The notes beneath the pieces are model-generated. The model saw only the letters and a list, made by a program, of their open reading frames with translations. It did not search any database and had not been told where the DNA came from. DNA of 64,000 nucleotides, from assembly GCA_951394045.1 (NCBI GenBank), contig OX595988.1, positions 434,001-498,000 of the forward strand, written 5' to 3'. Below, one piece after another: positions 11,130-21,004 of the stretch. Every line of letters begins with the position of its first letter. The first letter of the stretch is position 1. Both the position numbers and the translations under genes were made by a program. Source of the DNA: Nitzschia sp. DOCU1. Lineage: Eukaryota > Bacillariophyta > Bacillariophyceae > Bacillariales > Bacillariaceae.

Positions 11130-11500
11130 CGCACACCCCGCGCCAAACCACACCAAGGACACGGCCGCAATGCAAGAACGCCCAAGAACACCGCCAAAAT
11201 GCAACCACCAAGAACGCAAAGCCAAACCATGAATGCCGCAACGCCACAATGCCCCTCCACCAAGAACGCCACCGCAATGCAACCAAGAACGAAGAGCCAA
11301 ACCATCTCCCCGCAACACCACAATGCACCGCCACCAAGAACCATGAATGCAAACCATGACCCCGCAACACCACAATGCACAGCCACCAAGAATGCCACTG
11401 CAATGCAACCAAGAGCGCAAAGCCAAACCATGACGACCCCGCAACCCCCCACCACCACCGCAACGCCGCCACCAAGAACAAAAAGCAAAACCATGAATTC
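11130..11500. repeat. C/A-rich imperfect minisatellite
   Basis: Directly after the transposase stop, the plus strand is almost free of T runs and repeats words such as CAATGCAACCAAGAAC, AGCCAAACCATGA and CCGCAACACCACAATGC many times with variable spacing. The array separates the plus-strand transposase from the converging minus-strand ORFs. It creates long spurious ORFs on both strands, which I left out. Confidence 0.7.
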
Positions 11501-11656
11501 TGCAGTGGCGGTAGGTCCAACTTTGACTGGCCTGCCAAGAGTGGCCTGACCAACCCTGGGCCCGACCGGCAGTAGGGCCAAGCCCAAAATTAAAAAACAA
11601 CAATGTAGTATCCAAATAACAAGAAACAAACAATGTAGTAACCACTAGTACTTTCT

Positions 11657-13237
11657 TCAATTGTACTTCCACCAGTCCTTGAATGTGTACTTCTTTGTTG
11701 CCTCCAAAGTATACGTGTCATATGCAAGGTCCATGCCAGACAAAGAACAGATAGTGGAAATTTCCGCCATCGTCATTTCCTTGTCTCCTACCCGCCAGCT
11801 TTTCACCAAGCATTCACCAACCTCCATTGCCACCTGAGCATCATATGTCTTCAGCCAAAGGGATCCACCTTGGTCAGAGAACACGACAGGCGCACCCACA
11901 AAATGAGTTTCGCGGGCTGTTGACTTGGTGGTCCCATTCCTTGCCTGGAAGACTTTGCAGTTGACGCTTTCTGCCATGGCCGTCGATGCCACAAAAGAAG
12001 GAAACTGTCCCTTTAAAGCATGCATTCCAGTTGCCAGCATTCTTCTTGCCTCCATTTCGGTTGATCCAAAACCGAATTCTTCCTTTAGGTACTTATAGAC
12101 TCGGCCACCTTTATCAAATGCTGCATGGTCCTTGTACCAGGCAGGTAGCAGCCCAATTGCAGACATGATCTGCATCAAATTCCGGCAGACCAATGGGCCT
12201 GTTCCACTCCCAAATGCTTTCTGTAGCGACTTGTCAGCTTGATTATAAGTCGCATCAATGATAGTGGCAATGGGCTTGGAGGAGCTGCTTTGCCAAACTG
12301 CCATCAATACAGTGAAGACTTGTTCACCAGCTGCCTTGAAGGTCTTGTAGTCACCAACATTTATTGCTTGGTGGTTCGATTTCCACCTTGGCAAACAGGT
12401 GTTGTCGGTCTCACACTCTTTCGCTTTCTTCAAAATTCCAAAACCGAACTTGAAGCCCTTGCCGCGACCTTCCCGTCCCCGGTCAAGTTCCAAGAGAATT
12501 GCCTTGACAAATGGTTCAGCTCTGTTCGGAGTCCTTGAAACAACGATTACCAGTGAGACGAGATCAACCATTGACAAACGAAAATGAATTGTGATCGTCA
12601 ACATAGCCGCAAGGAATAGGGAATGATGCGACTTTGGATCAACATTGGGCACCACATGCACAAATCCCACCCCAGACGGTATGCTTTCCGGAGTGAAATG
12701 GCGGCGTTGGGCATTGAAGGCGCCATAGCCCTCGCAGAGCCAGCTGACGTACTTGCTTGTCTTGGCCACAGCTGCTTCAAAAGCACATATGCTCTTTCGC
12801 TGATAAAAGATGCTCGTGGTGGTGTCACTTGAGAAACATGCAACAAAGGACTTGTCTGGATCCGTAGTAGGATTGTGACTATCTTCATGCACCTCACATT
12901 CCCCTCTGAAAACATGAGTGGCCCCTTCAAGGAAATTGCTGGGGTGAATGATTTTGGAGAACTTGGAGCGAGCTCCAAACAACTTTGGGGCACGACCACC
13001 AAGCCACAGCAACTTGCATTGAAGGATGACCTTTGAAGCAGCCATGAACGATTTAACAAAAACTTCTTCCAGCGAACGTGGCTTTAATGCGACGCGCAAC
13101 CAGAGAGGGGGTCTCGCACACCCATGCTTTGCGTAGTCGTGTAACCAAGGTTTACAATTGGGCCCACCAATTGCCTGGCAACTTGACTTGAAGGCCGCTG
13201 AGTGGTGATGGAAGCAAGAGTATTGTTGATTTCCCAA
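11657..13237 (-). CDS. unrecognised ORF of the transposase block
   Basis: A 526-residue open frame on the minus strand; the true start may be internal because the first 50 codons overlap the upstream ORF in another frame. The sequence from about residue 55 on is of normal complexity and looks protein-like. Examples are EEVFVKSFMAASK, IATIIDATYNQADKSL, FASTAMAESVNCKVF and a C-terminal FKDWWKYN. I do not recognise the family. It could be a second ORF of the MULE, a downstream part of the neighbouring ORF (13084-14334) joined by a missed intron or one-base frameshift, or a host gene. No zinc finger or DDE signature can be assigned with confidence. Confidence 0.45.
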   Translation of the reverse strand: MGNQQYSCFHHHSAAFKSSCQAIGGPNCKPWLHDYAKHGCARPPLWLRVALKPRSLEEVFVKSFMAASKVILQCKLLWLGGRAPKLFGARSKFSKIIHPSNFLEGATHVFRGECEVHEDSHNPTTDPDKSFVACFSSDTTTSIFYQRKSICAFEAAVAKTSKYVSWLCEGYGAFNAQRRHFTPESIPSGVGFVHVVPNVDPKSHHSLFLAAMLTITIHFRLSMVDLVSLVIVVSRTPNRAEPFVKAILLELDRGREGRGKGFKFGFGILKKAKECETDNTCLPRWKSNHQAINVGDYKTFKAAGEQVFTVLMAVWQSSSSKPIATIIDATYNQADKSLQKAFGSGTGPLVCRNLMQIMSAIGLLPAWYKDHAAFDKGGRVYKYLKEEFGFGSTEMEARRMLATGMHALKGQFPSFVASTAMAESVNCKVFQARNGTTKSTARETHFVGAPVVFSDQGGSLWLKTYDAQVAMEVGECLVKSWRVGDKEMTMAEISTICSLSGMDLAYDTYTLEATKKYTFKDWWKYN

Positions 13238-14283
13238 AAGGGATAATCATGCACAGTCAGGGTGTTCACGACCAGCAGGAAGTTGGTTGAATGGTTGCGA
13301 GATGGATCATAGTACAATACATTGAAATCTCGCATTCCTTCAAGAACTTTGAAAGCGCAAGACAAGGGTTTGACGCAGTGAGGGAGAAGCAAATGCTTCG
13401 CAATGTATAGCTGGTACGCATTCCGACCAACACGGGGAACAACATGAACAGTCTTGTGTTGGACTTGAAAGACGAACAAAGCCAAACGACCGCAATTGTT
13501 CTTCTCTGACCAAAACGTCTCGCTTGCCTTGGAGGATGCTTTGAGTTTAGGAAGGACACAATCAAGGTCGGCATTAACAGCAGTGGTAGTCAAGGGAGCA
13601 ATAGGTAGAGCAACAGAGTCTTTGGACGCAGCAGCAACCACCGAAGGAACAAGAGAAGAAGAATGACGGCGATTGCTCACAGGCGCACCGGTAGGAATAG
13701 CAGGAAAATTGGCTCCAATGTGAACAGAGTGGGCGTGGGGAGGGGCAGAAGCAGGTGCAGAGACAGTAGCATTCACAGCAGTGGTAGTCAAGGGAGCAAT
13801 AGGTGGATCAACAGAGTCTTTGGATGCAGCAGCAACCACCGAAGGAACAAGAGAAGAAGAATGATGGCGATTGCTCACAGGCGCAACGGCAGGAATAGCA
13901 GGAAAATTGGCTCCAATGTGAACAGAGTGGGCGTGGGGAGGGGCAGAAGCAGGTGCAGAGACAGTAGCATTCACAGCAGTGGTAGTCAAGGGAGCAATAG
14001 GTGGATCAACAGAGTCTTTGGATGCAGCAGCAGCAACCACGGAAGGAGCAAAAGAAGGACAATGGCAGCCATGGCTCACGGGCACAACAAGTTGCACACC
14101 ATTTGAGGTAGGCGGATTCATACGAGCCTTCTTCTTGCTTGGGACCAAGTCATCATCATCATCAAGGGGTCGCTTCTTTGGTCCAACAATGAATGGTTGC
14201 CCAAAGATGTACTCCAGCAAGCGAGCAGCAAGAGAACTTGCTACATGAATAGCCACGGATTCAAAAGTGAGAGATTCCATCAT
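13084..14283 (-). CDS. unrecognised ORF with internal 57-66 residue repeats
   Basis: The open frame extends to 14334, but tandem ATGs at 14283/14280 (MMESLTFES) are a more likely start. The N-terminus is followed by a basic stretch (PKKRPLDDDDDL...SKKKAR) that could be a nuclear localisation signal. Next come about three tandem copies of a 60-residue Ala/Pro/Ser-rich unit (SKDSVDPPIAPLTTTAVNA, later HAHSVHIGANFPAIP). The C-terminal 130 residues are of normal complexity (LALFVFQVQHKTVHVVPRVG). The C-terminus overlaps the next ORF by 150 bp in a different frame, so the two ORFs may be one gene split by a frameshift. Family unknown. Confidence 0.45.
   Translation of the reverse strand: MMESLTFESVAIHVASSLAARLLEYIFGQPFIVGPKKRPLDDDDDLVPSKKKARMNPPTSNGVQLVVPVSHGCHCPSFAPSVVAAAASKDSVDPPIAPLTTTAVNATVSAPASAPPHAHSVHIGANFPAIPAVAPVSNRHHSSSLVPSVVAAASKDSVDPPIAPLTTTAVNATVSAPASAPPHAHSVHIGANFPAIPTGAPVSNRRHSSSLVPSVVAAASKDSVALPIAPLTTTAVNADLDCVLPKLKASSKASETFWSEKNNCGRLALFVFQVQHKTVHVVPRVGRNAYQLYIAKHLLLPHCVKPLSCAFKVLEGMRDFNVLYYDPSRNHSTNFLLVVNTLTVHDYPFWEINNTLASITTQRPSSQVARQLVGPIVNLGYTTTQSMGVRDPLSGCASH
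13580..14060. repeat. tandem repeat inside ORF, period about 198 bp
   Basis: Three near-identical copies of a unit beginning GGTAGTCAAGGGAGCAATAG at about 13585, 13784 and 13980. Period differences are multiples of three, so the reading frame through the array is kept. It encodes the Ala/Pro-rich repeats of the minus-strand ORF. Confidence 0.8.
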
Positions 14284-14334
14284 TGTGGAGGAAACAAAGG
14301 AGGAAATGGAAAGACCAAACAAAGCAATTGTCAA

Positions 14335-14765
14335 TCATCAATCAATCGTTGAAGATGACAAAGGAAATGGTGAATTGTTATGTAGGAGCCCGAAGAAGGA
14401 GGCTTGAAATCCAATCCAAATCTGTAACAAATCCCGGGTTTCTTCCCAAAATAACACTTGATGACCATGTGTGAAAATGTTGTCAAGCCGTTGGAACCCC
14501 AACAGATACCAATCAGCCAATAAAAGGACCAAGAAACATGGTGAATTATTGTGTGGGAGCGGGGGAAAGAGGTTTGAATTCCACTCCACACTTGAAAATT
14601 GTCCCGATGCATCCGATGCCGGTGGTATAAACTGCATCACAATAGATGCCACCAGAGTAATTGTAGGATGTGACACCAATCGACCAATCAAAGGACAGGA
14701 AAATGGTAGATTATCGTGTGGAAAGTGGGAAAAAGAGACTCCTTTTGCTGCTTGAATGGCGGTAC
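14335..14765. repeat. three degenerate copies, period about 175-180 bp
   Basis: A segment containing ATGGTGAATTATTGTGTGGG and flanking words (CAAAGGA... before, GAAAGAGG... after) recurs in degenerate form near 14365, 14540 and 14705. It lies just upstream of the minus-strand ORFs and may belong to the same mobile block. No ORF. Confidence 0.55.
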
Positions 14766-15350
14766 ATGCTCTAGTGTACGCTGTTGTGATCGTGAGAGAT
14801 TGTGAAAAGGGATGAACATGGAATTTTGGTGTGAGAGGGGGAAATTGTGATATGGCTTGGGAAAAAAGAAACAGGCAAGGTATGGTATACAGTATTGTAT
14901 AATGTTTGAATGATTCTTAGGCTTATGTGTAGGTTGATGAACATATACGGCAATGAATGTATGAAAATTTATTTAAATGGGGTGTTTGGATTCGCTAAAG
15001 GTTGTCAATCGTGTTCAACATACATAACAGGCGCCGGAGTCACAATAGGGCATATTTGTGACTATTTGGTATTGTAAACGCAAGGGAGGACAGGCCTTAC
15101 AGGTTGGGTTTCGGCTCTTACAGGTTGGGAACCTCAATGAACATATCCACCACGAATAAACCTCATTCAGTTATTATAAGTTGAGAGTCCGATAATGCCA
15201 TGCACGATCAGTCGCGCCGGCCAATCTGACGAAATTCGTCGTTCTGCCGCCAAGGCTCTATCGTAAAGAATGAGGCGCGGCGGGCTCGTGGGAGGCTCTT
15301 CTTCCGAGACGAACAAAAGTAGCGCACTTTCATAGCAGCGCGACTGGGAA

Positions 15351-16231
15351 TATGGCGCCACAACGCATAGGAAAATACCCCAAGATTTTTTTTATACCGG
15401 ACCGTAGATATATATGAGGCCGGCGCGCAATTTTACCATGCCGGCGATCACGCCACGATCAAACCATACAATTGAGTGGAACTCAAATCGTCCAAGTGAC
15501 TCAACATGGCATCCAAGCGCATGCCGATAGTAGTAGCAGTAGCAGTAGCAGTCGAAGCCATGGTGGACTATTATAACACAAAACACACACAAAGGATGAG
15601 GTAGTCTTTGTGGTTGTTTTATGGTGGTCTTTGTCATTTCGAAAACGAACAAATGGCATGCAAGCCAAATTGTGCGACACTGGCCACAAACAACAGCGAC
15701 GCTACCACATTGACATATTTGAAAATGTGCCAACGGGGTTGTCGAGCAGCAGATAACGTGGTTGCCATGCTACTAGTAGAAGATGAAGGCTTGACCAGGA
15801 CATGATCGGCAGTGCTCGTGTGAGTGTCAGGGCCCAGCAGCACCAAACACAAACCGACGGTTGCTGCCACGATCAAACCATACACCCTGCATGGTCACTG
15901 TTCCTTACTACTGTGGCATCAAAATGATCTCGCCGCCGTACCCGTTTTGCACAGAGCTCTATTGGTATGTTTTTGAGAAGTCTGTTGGTGCGGTAGGGCG
16001 GAGCTAGTCTAGGGAATAAGAACGATGCCATAGAATGCACCATTGTCATTGTCATTTTTGTCGGATGGCAATTTCGTCGCGATCTGATCATTCGCCACCA
16101 ACAATTGATGTGAATGGCTCGAACTGGTCCATTCCCACGTGAAAGTCGCGGGATTGCCATTTATATAAATATACGTTAGCAGATAAACTTTATTTTAGGG
16201 TATTTTCCTATGCGTTGTGGCCGCGCCCATA
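15351..16231. mobile_element. short DNA transposon with terminal inverted repeats
   Basis: A perfect 23-bp inverted repeat joins 15358-15380 to 16198-16220; with a few mismatches it reaches 15351 and 16231, and weaker similarity continues inward about 45 bp. Outer ends read TATGG on the left and CCATA on the right, which would fit a TA target duplication as in Tc1/mariner-type elements, but this is tentative. The 880-bp body has no transposase; short minus-strand ORFs (for example 15634-15885, with hydrophobic stretches) are of doubtful coding value. A 16-17 bp direct repeat (CCACGATCAAACCATAC near 15451 and 15868) lies inside. Non-autonomous element most likely. Confidence 0.6.
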
Positions 16232-16583
16232 GAATCATTGCGAATGCAGCAAGACCAGAACGTTCTAACTGAGGACTGACAAGTTTGCCCTTTCTGGCAA
16301 ACTCTCTATTACTACTAGCTAGCAAATGCATGCTGCAAAAAGCTTCTCAAAGCCCCCGGTAGCCGAGGACTCCCACCGAAGCCACCTAACAACAACACGC
16401 GTTGACAACTGACTATTAGGAGTTGACTTTTGGCCCACTACAATGCTACTAGATTTGTATAACTTAATAATGGCTAGATTGGTTAAAGAAACAAGTGCCT
16501 TCCGAGAGCTCTATAGTTTACTATTACCCTGCTACTTGCTAGCAGAGAAGTATCCCCTGGCGTCAGTTCGCCCAGCACTGATT

Positions 16584-17558
16584 CTAGATCAACACCCCCA
16601 CAGTTCGGGGGCCCTTCGCCACACTTCGTGGAGATCCTTCCAAATGATTAGGATGCACCAGACTGTCATTGTATTGCCCCTTCTCACTTCCTCGGTATGC
16701 AGTGGCCATGGCGTCATTGAGAATCTTGCCAGACAACAGAGAGTCAACAACCAGCATGCGAAGCTTTCGTCGCAGACAATCCATTTCGCAGGCGCAATGT
16801 TGAATATGGGGCTCTACACCATCCACCAAAAGGGCCTTGGAGAAGTCTCCAAAGAATTGCTTCGTCGAGTTGCCGTGGCCCAGAACGCATTGCAAAGCGT
16901 TCATTAGACTTGCAAAGCCAAGTGACGAAGCATCAACGGAAAGGAAATATTCTTCGGTAATAGCCAATTGAATATGAGAATCGGCAATATCCATAACAGT
17001 TGCTCGATCAGGTACAAGTTCCAAAGGCACCAGATCGAGAAGAGCACGGCAAAAGGCTGCTGCCGTTGGCGGGTTCACTCTCCATTCGATCGCAGAGAGG
17101 ATGTCTCGTTCCATTTCTTCGATATCATCCGCTCGAAAGCGGCCAGCACTCAAGGATTCCATTTGTTTAGGAGTCAAGCAATGTTCTTCATGAATCTTTG
17201 CCGCAATGTAGAGACTGGCCATGCAAGCAACTTGGTATTGATGCGCGTTGTTTAACAGTTCCGTTTGGACGGCCACAAACCGATCGACAATCGAAACGGC
17301 GATTTCTACCGTGTCTTTTTGGAACTTGCAAGTGTTAGCAATCGAGTAGTTCCAGCCAATCATTTGCTTCCTCCATTCCAAGTAGAGTGGAAGGTCGGAG
17401 GGAAAGTCCCTGCTCTCTTGAGAAGCTTCTACCAAATGATCGGTCGACATGCGGTAGCTAGTTGCCTCTTGGCGTCGCATCATGTGTAACCTCTCAAAAG
17501 ACAAGGAATAATCTGTTGTATCGAAAGAATCGAAAGAGCTCATGTCGGGCAATGTCAT
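16584..17558 (-). CDS. diatom-type cyclin, copy 1
   Basis: The frame is open to 17834, but the first 92 codons read like translated 5' leader. I prefer ATG at 17558 (MTLPDMSS), giving 324 residues. The cyclin box begins around LYLEWRKQMIGWNYSIANTCKF, followed by DRFVAVQTELL and CMASLYIAAKIHEEHCLTPKQ. A later region (ILSAIEWRVNPPTAAAFCRALLDLVP) is the typical start of the C-terminal cyclin fold. This is the pattern I know from diatom-specific cyclins (dsCYC), which are transcriptionally tuned to nutrients, light and cell cycle phase and bind CDKs. No destruction box is evident to me. The neighbour 0.9 kb upstream, in the same orientation, is a related gene. Confidence 0.8.
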   Translation of the reverse strand: MTLPDMSSFDSFDTTDYSLSFERLHMMRRQEATSYRMSTDHLVEASQESRDFPSDLPLYLEWRKQMIGWNYSIANTCKFQKDTVEIAVSIVDRFVAVQTELLNNAHQYQVACMASLYIAAKIHEEHCLTPKQMESLSAGRFRADDIEEMERDILSAIEWRVNPPTAAAFCRALLDLVPLELVPDRATVMDIADSHIQLAITEEYFLSVDASSLGFASLMNALQCVLGHGNSTKQFFGDFSKALLVDGVEPHIQHCACEMDCLRRKLRMLVVDSLLSGKILNDAMATAYRGSEKGQYNDSLVHPNHLEGSPRSVAKGPRTVGVLI

Positions 17559-18424
17559 GGTTGTTTGGATAACACAGAGGGTGTGAATAGTGATGCTGGG
17601 AGAAAAATAATGAGCGGGTGGGGCGAGAAGCGGAAAGTGGTCGCAAGAAAGAGTGAAGCAGTCGTCAGGGTTTCCAAAAGAAGGATCGAGAAGCTCTGGT
17701 CTTGCGACTTGACCGAGCGGCGAATTCATTCGTTGTGCTAACCCAGCATTTCCCATGATAAATATTCCAGTACTATTAATATTTGTACATGTTTCTACGA
17801 GAGAAGTCGCGCAGTTGAGCGGCGACAACACCAAGAACGACTCGCGTGGGACTCATCCAGAAGCGCCGCGATGACCGCGTTGCGAGCACTCAAATAAGAC
17901 ATAAGGGCGAACGGCCTATTGTTTCACCGAACTCCTTCGCAAAAGCCATAATCGGAGGTGCCGATGCCGTTGTGACCGCACAACCAAGCCCCATTCCGTC
18001 CGGAATGCATGACTGCTGACTCGAATGGTGGTAGAGCGGAATGTCTGAGAATGGTCCCGCCCCCCTCTTTAGTAGTAGAAACCAATGATTGCCTACAAGG
18101 AGTTTATATGAAAAGTCGCAGAGAAGAGGTAGTCTTTTCTGTCATGTAACGGTATTTCATACAGCTACCACTGAACTACTATAACTAACGCCGGGAATAC
18201 CCACCGTGGTAGATCACACCAGCGACTCTAGGTAGTACTCCGTACCTGGTACCGATACTAGCTACTACTAGCAGGGCGATTTACTTTATCCTGCTACTAC
18301 TAGCATTCGTCGTCGCCACCATCCCATCGCTTCCACACAGTCGAAAGAGTGCATTGAACAAAAGTAGTAGACCGCTGGTGTGTGCAATTCTATTATTATA
18401 TTTGCGGTTGTTTTGGTTATTTAA

Positions 18425-19414
18425 TTATGATGATAGTACAGAGCGAGAGGATCCATCATGTGAAATGGATGATATCCTTCTCTCGACTAAAGGAGACTGG
18501 CAAAACACAATTGTCGAGGGAACGGTACGAGGATGCTCCTCGAACTGCTGGTGGGCCGCCGCCGAAACCTCCTCACTACTGGCAACAATGTGTCGCAAAA
18601 GCCATTTGGACAGCTTTTCCCGAAGGAACTCGATCGCGGGGAGAGAGCTGCCTGGGATATTCAGCACATGTTTGACAAGGTCATAATGGTTGTTGGGCAA
18701 GAGGCTCTGGATTGCGTTGAGCAATGCAGCAGTGCCAACTTCAGATGGCGAGTAGGAGACGAACGTCCGATGTCCTAACGCCAGATTGATCTGGGATTGG
18801 GCAAGCGTCTCGATTTCGCGTACCATAGAAGTAAACCCGTTTTGGGATGAGTAATTGGTGGATTCTTGGATTTGGGGGGTTGCCAACATGTCACTGGGTA
18901 CTAGACTCAGCAGAGCACGGGCAAACGAAGATGCCGTCGGAGGATGCACTTGAAAGTTTAACTGTAGAAGCAACTCTAGTTCAGCTTGTTCAAGGGCAGA
19001 GATAGACGCAAACTCATCCTTCCAAAATATGTCGGGAGTCTCTGAAACCGCTGCTTGTTTGTGGCTGTTAGAGGCCTTCATTGCAATGATAAATGCCGCT
19101 ATGGCGGCATTTTTGTAGCGCTGTTCTGCCTCCTCTAATAACAAGCTGGTGTCAAGTTCCATGGCAAGTTTGTCCATATACCGTATTGTGACCTCAACGG
19201 TTCCAAAGTCTAATTTCAACTTCTCGGCCATTTCGGAGCATTTTTGAACCAGGTCTCTTCGAAACTCAAAAAAGTGGTAGGTTACTTTTGCGTTGTTTTG
19301 AATACAAAGCTTGTATTCTTCTCGTTCCTGTCGTTTCCATTCTTCCAGGCGTCTTCGGTTAACAAGGGATATCGCGGTTCTGGAAGGGTGCTCGTAGTAT
19401 TGAGATTGCATCAT
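18425..19414 (-). CDS. diatom-type cyclin, copy 2
   Basis: A cyclin-like protein of about 329 residues, starting at the tandem ATGs at 19414/19411 (MMQSQYYEHPSR); the longer frame to 19531 is probably leader. It has a divergent cyclin box (EFRRDLVQKCSEMAEKLKLD, VEVTIRYMDKLAM, AAIAAFIIAMK). The second fold starts LELLLQLNFQVHPPTASSFARALLSLVP, which closely parallels copy 1 (INPPTA type motif). The tandem arrangement suggests an old local duplication; sequence similarity outside the motifs is low. The first repeat has YMDKLAM in place of the usual DRF-type segment. Confidence 0.72.
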   Translation of the reverse strand: MMQSQYYEHPSRTAISLVNRRRLEEWKRQEREEYKLCIQNNAKVTYHFFEFRRDLVQKCSEMAEKLKLDFGTVEVTIRYMDKLAMELDTSLLLEEAEQRYKNAAIAAFIIAMKASNSHKQAAVSETPDIFWKDEFASISALEQAELELLLQLNFQVHPPTASSFARALLSLVPSDMLATPQIQESTNYSSQNGFTSMVREIETLAQSQINLALGHRTFVSYSPSEVGTAALLNAIQSLLPNNHYDLVKHVLNIPGSSLPAIEFLREKLSKWLLRHIVASSEEVSAAAHQQFEEHPRTVPSTIVFCQSPLVERRISSISHDGSSRSVLSS

Positions 19415-19858
19415 TGTGTAAATAAAGTTGTGAAGGTACTTCTTTACGGAATAGAATTTGATTTTTGTGGCAGCGAGAAGCAAATGAACCACAAAAGCGA
19501 TGTTGCATGCCGGTTGGATCGTGCATGGCATAATTAGCAGTCCCTAATATTGTGAAGCTTAATAATACCAGGGAGTGGTGCCTAATAAGCCCCCCAATAC
19601 CGAAAATGAAGCTTCTCGAACGTTCCTGCTCAAGCAGCCATTTGGGAGTCGATTTAGTCTTCTCGGAAGGAAACTTTGCCTCCACTTCGCCGTTTTGTTG
19701 CGCCCTCATCGATAGATCTGCGCGAAGATGGGTGTGACGATGACGGACGCACACTCGTCGTTGAGCACGGCACTGAATAGAGTAGCGCCCCAACGAGAGC
19801 TACGAGTACTGTCCCGATTGTTGACACGACGCTACGATACCCGTACTATACTTGGACC

Positions 19859-21004
19859 ATGATTCGAGCCGTACAATGTCATGGATTCTCGGCCCTAGAG
19901 CGAGACGAGGAAGCAGCGCCGACATCCGCGAAGAAGAAGAAGCTTCGAGATGTGTTGTCCCTTGACTCGATTCCCCTTTCTCGGCTGAGCCGTCCAGATC
20001 AAGTATTGATTCAAACGCATTATGCAGGTGTACAATATCCTGATGCCCTCCAGGCACAAGGCCTGTATCAGCTCCGCCCTCCGCTTCCGTACATTCCAGG
20101 TATGGACATGACAGGCGTTGTCTTGCAAGTGGGTAGTCAAGTGACGCACGTGCAGGTCGGAGATCGCGTCATGGTGACCATGCTGCAACACGGTGGAACG
20201 GGTGGCATGGCAGAGATTGTAGTCGCCCCTGGTCCCTGCGTGTACAAAGTGCCTTCCAACTTACATTTGTCCGAATGTGCCAATATTGGCAGAAATTACT
20301 TTGCCGCCTATCATTCTCTGAAGACAATCGGCAAAGTGGGCCCCGGTTCTCTAGTTCTCGTCGACGGTGCTTCGGGAGGTGTCGGTATGGCAACGATTGA
20401 GCTCGCCAAAGCCATGGGATCAAAGGTGATTGCTGGAGTCAGCAGAGAAGATAAGGTGCAACCTGCGTTGAGCGTGGGCGCCGACGCCGTCTTCTGCTAT
20501 GGCGGAAGCGATGTCTCCAGCAAAAAAGAAATCAAAGCAAATCACAAGAATTTCAAAGATCAAGTCCGAAAAGCAGCCAAGGCTATGGGGCATCCGCAGG
20601 GCGTGGACTTGGTAGTCGATGTGGTACAAGGCGAGTTATTTGAATCCGCGCTCCTCTCGTGTGTACGTCCGCTTGGCACGATTGCTTTGGTGGGATTTAC
20701 CGCAGGCCAAAAGCTCATTAGACCGGGGCTACTGTTGGTCAAAGAAGTAAATGTGGTGGGTAGTTTGTGGGGCCGATGGGCGATGGAAAATCCAGGCCTT
20801 CATCACGACAATGTGTGCGAAATCCTTGGTTACTTTGCCTCCGGTGCCATTCGCCCTCGTGTCGATCGAATATTTCCGCTGGTGAACTTTGCTCTTGCAT
20901 TTGAATTGTTTGAGTCAAATCAGGGCCGAGGCAATACAGTTGTAGCCTTTCGACAGGATGGGAACGAGCCCACAGCTCCTTTCGGCGCTCGGTCCAAGCT
21001 CTAA
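19859..21004 (+). CDS. MDR-family quinone/enone oxidoreductase
   Basis: 381 residues without intron. The N-terminal GroES-like fold shows IQTHYAGVQYPDALQAQGLY and PYIPGMDMTGVV. The Rossmann segment LVDGASGGVGMATIELAKAMGSKVIAG (about residues 163-190) carries the AxxGxxG-type NADPH motif of zinc-independent medium-chain dehydrogenases. No catalytic zinc ligands are seen, so an NADPH:quinone or enone reductase role is likely, with substrate unknown. A lysine-rich insert (SAKKKKLRD) near residue 23 is unusual. It lies head to head with cyclin copy 2 (445 bp apart) and is followed on the same strand by a PhyH dioxygenase 0.7 kb away. Confidence 0.85.
   Translation: MIRAVQCHGFSALERDEEAAPTSAKKKKLRDVLSLDSIPLSRLSRPDQVLIQTHYAGVQYPDALQAQGLYQLRPPLPYIPGMDMTGVVLQVGSQVTHVQVGDRVMVTMLQHGGTGGMAEIVVAPGPCVYKVPSNLHLSECANIGRNYFAAYHSLKTIGKVGPGSLVLVDGASGGVGMATIELAKAMGSKVIAGVSREDKVQPALSVGADAVFCYGGSDVSSKKEIKANHKNFKDQVRKAAKAMGHPQGVDLVVDVVQGELFESALLSCVRPLGTIALVGFTAGQKLIRPGLLLVKEVNVVGSLWGRWAMENPGLHHDNVCEILGYFASGAIRPRVDRIFPLVNFALAFELFESNQGRGNTVVAFRQDGNEPTAPFGARSKL

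Noticed and set aside
11056..11672. Long minus- and plus-strand ORFs (165-234 codons) over the minisatellite
   Set aside because: They arise from the C/A-rich repeat bias, have Trp/Cys- or Gln/Thr-only composition, and overlap the transposase end.
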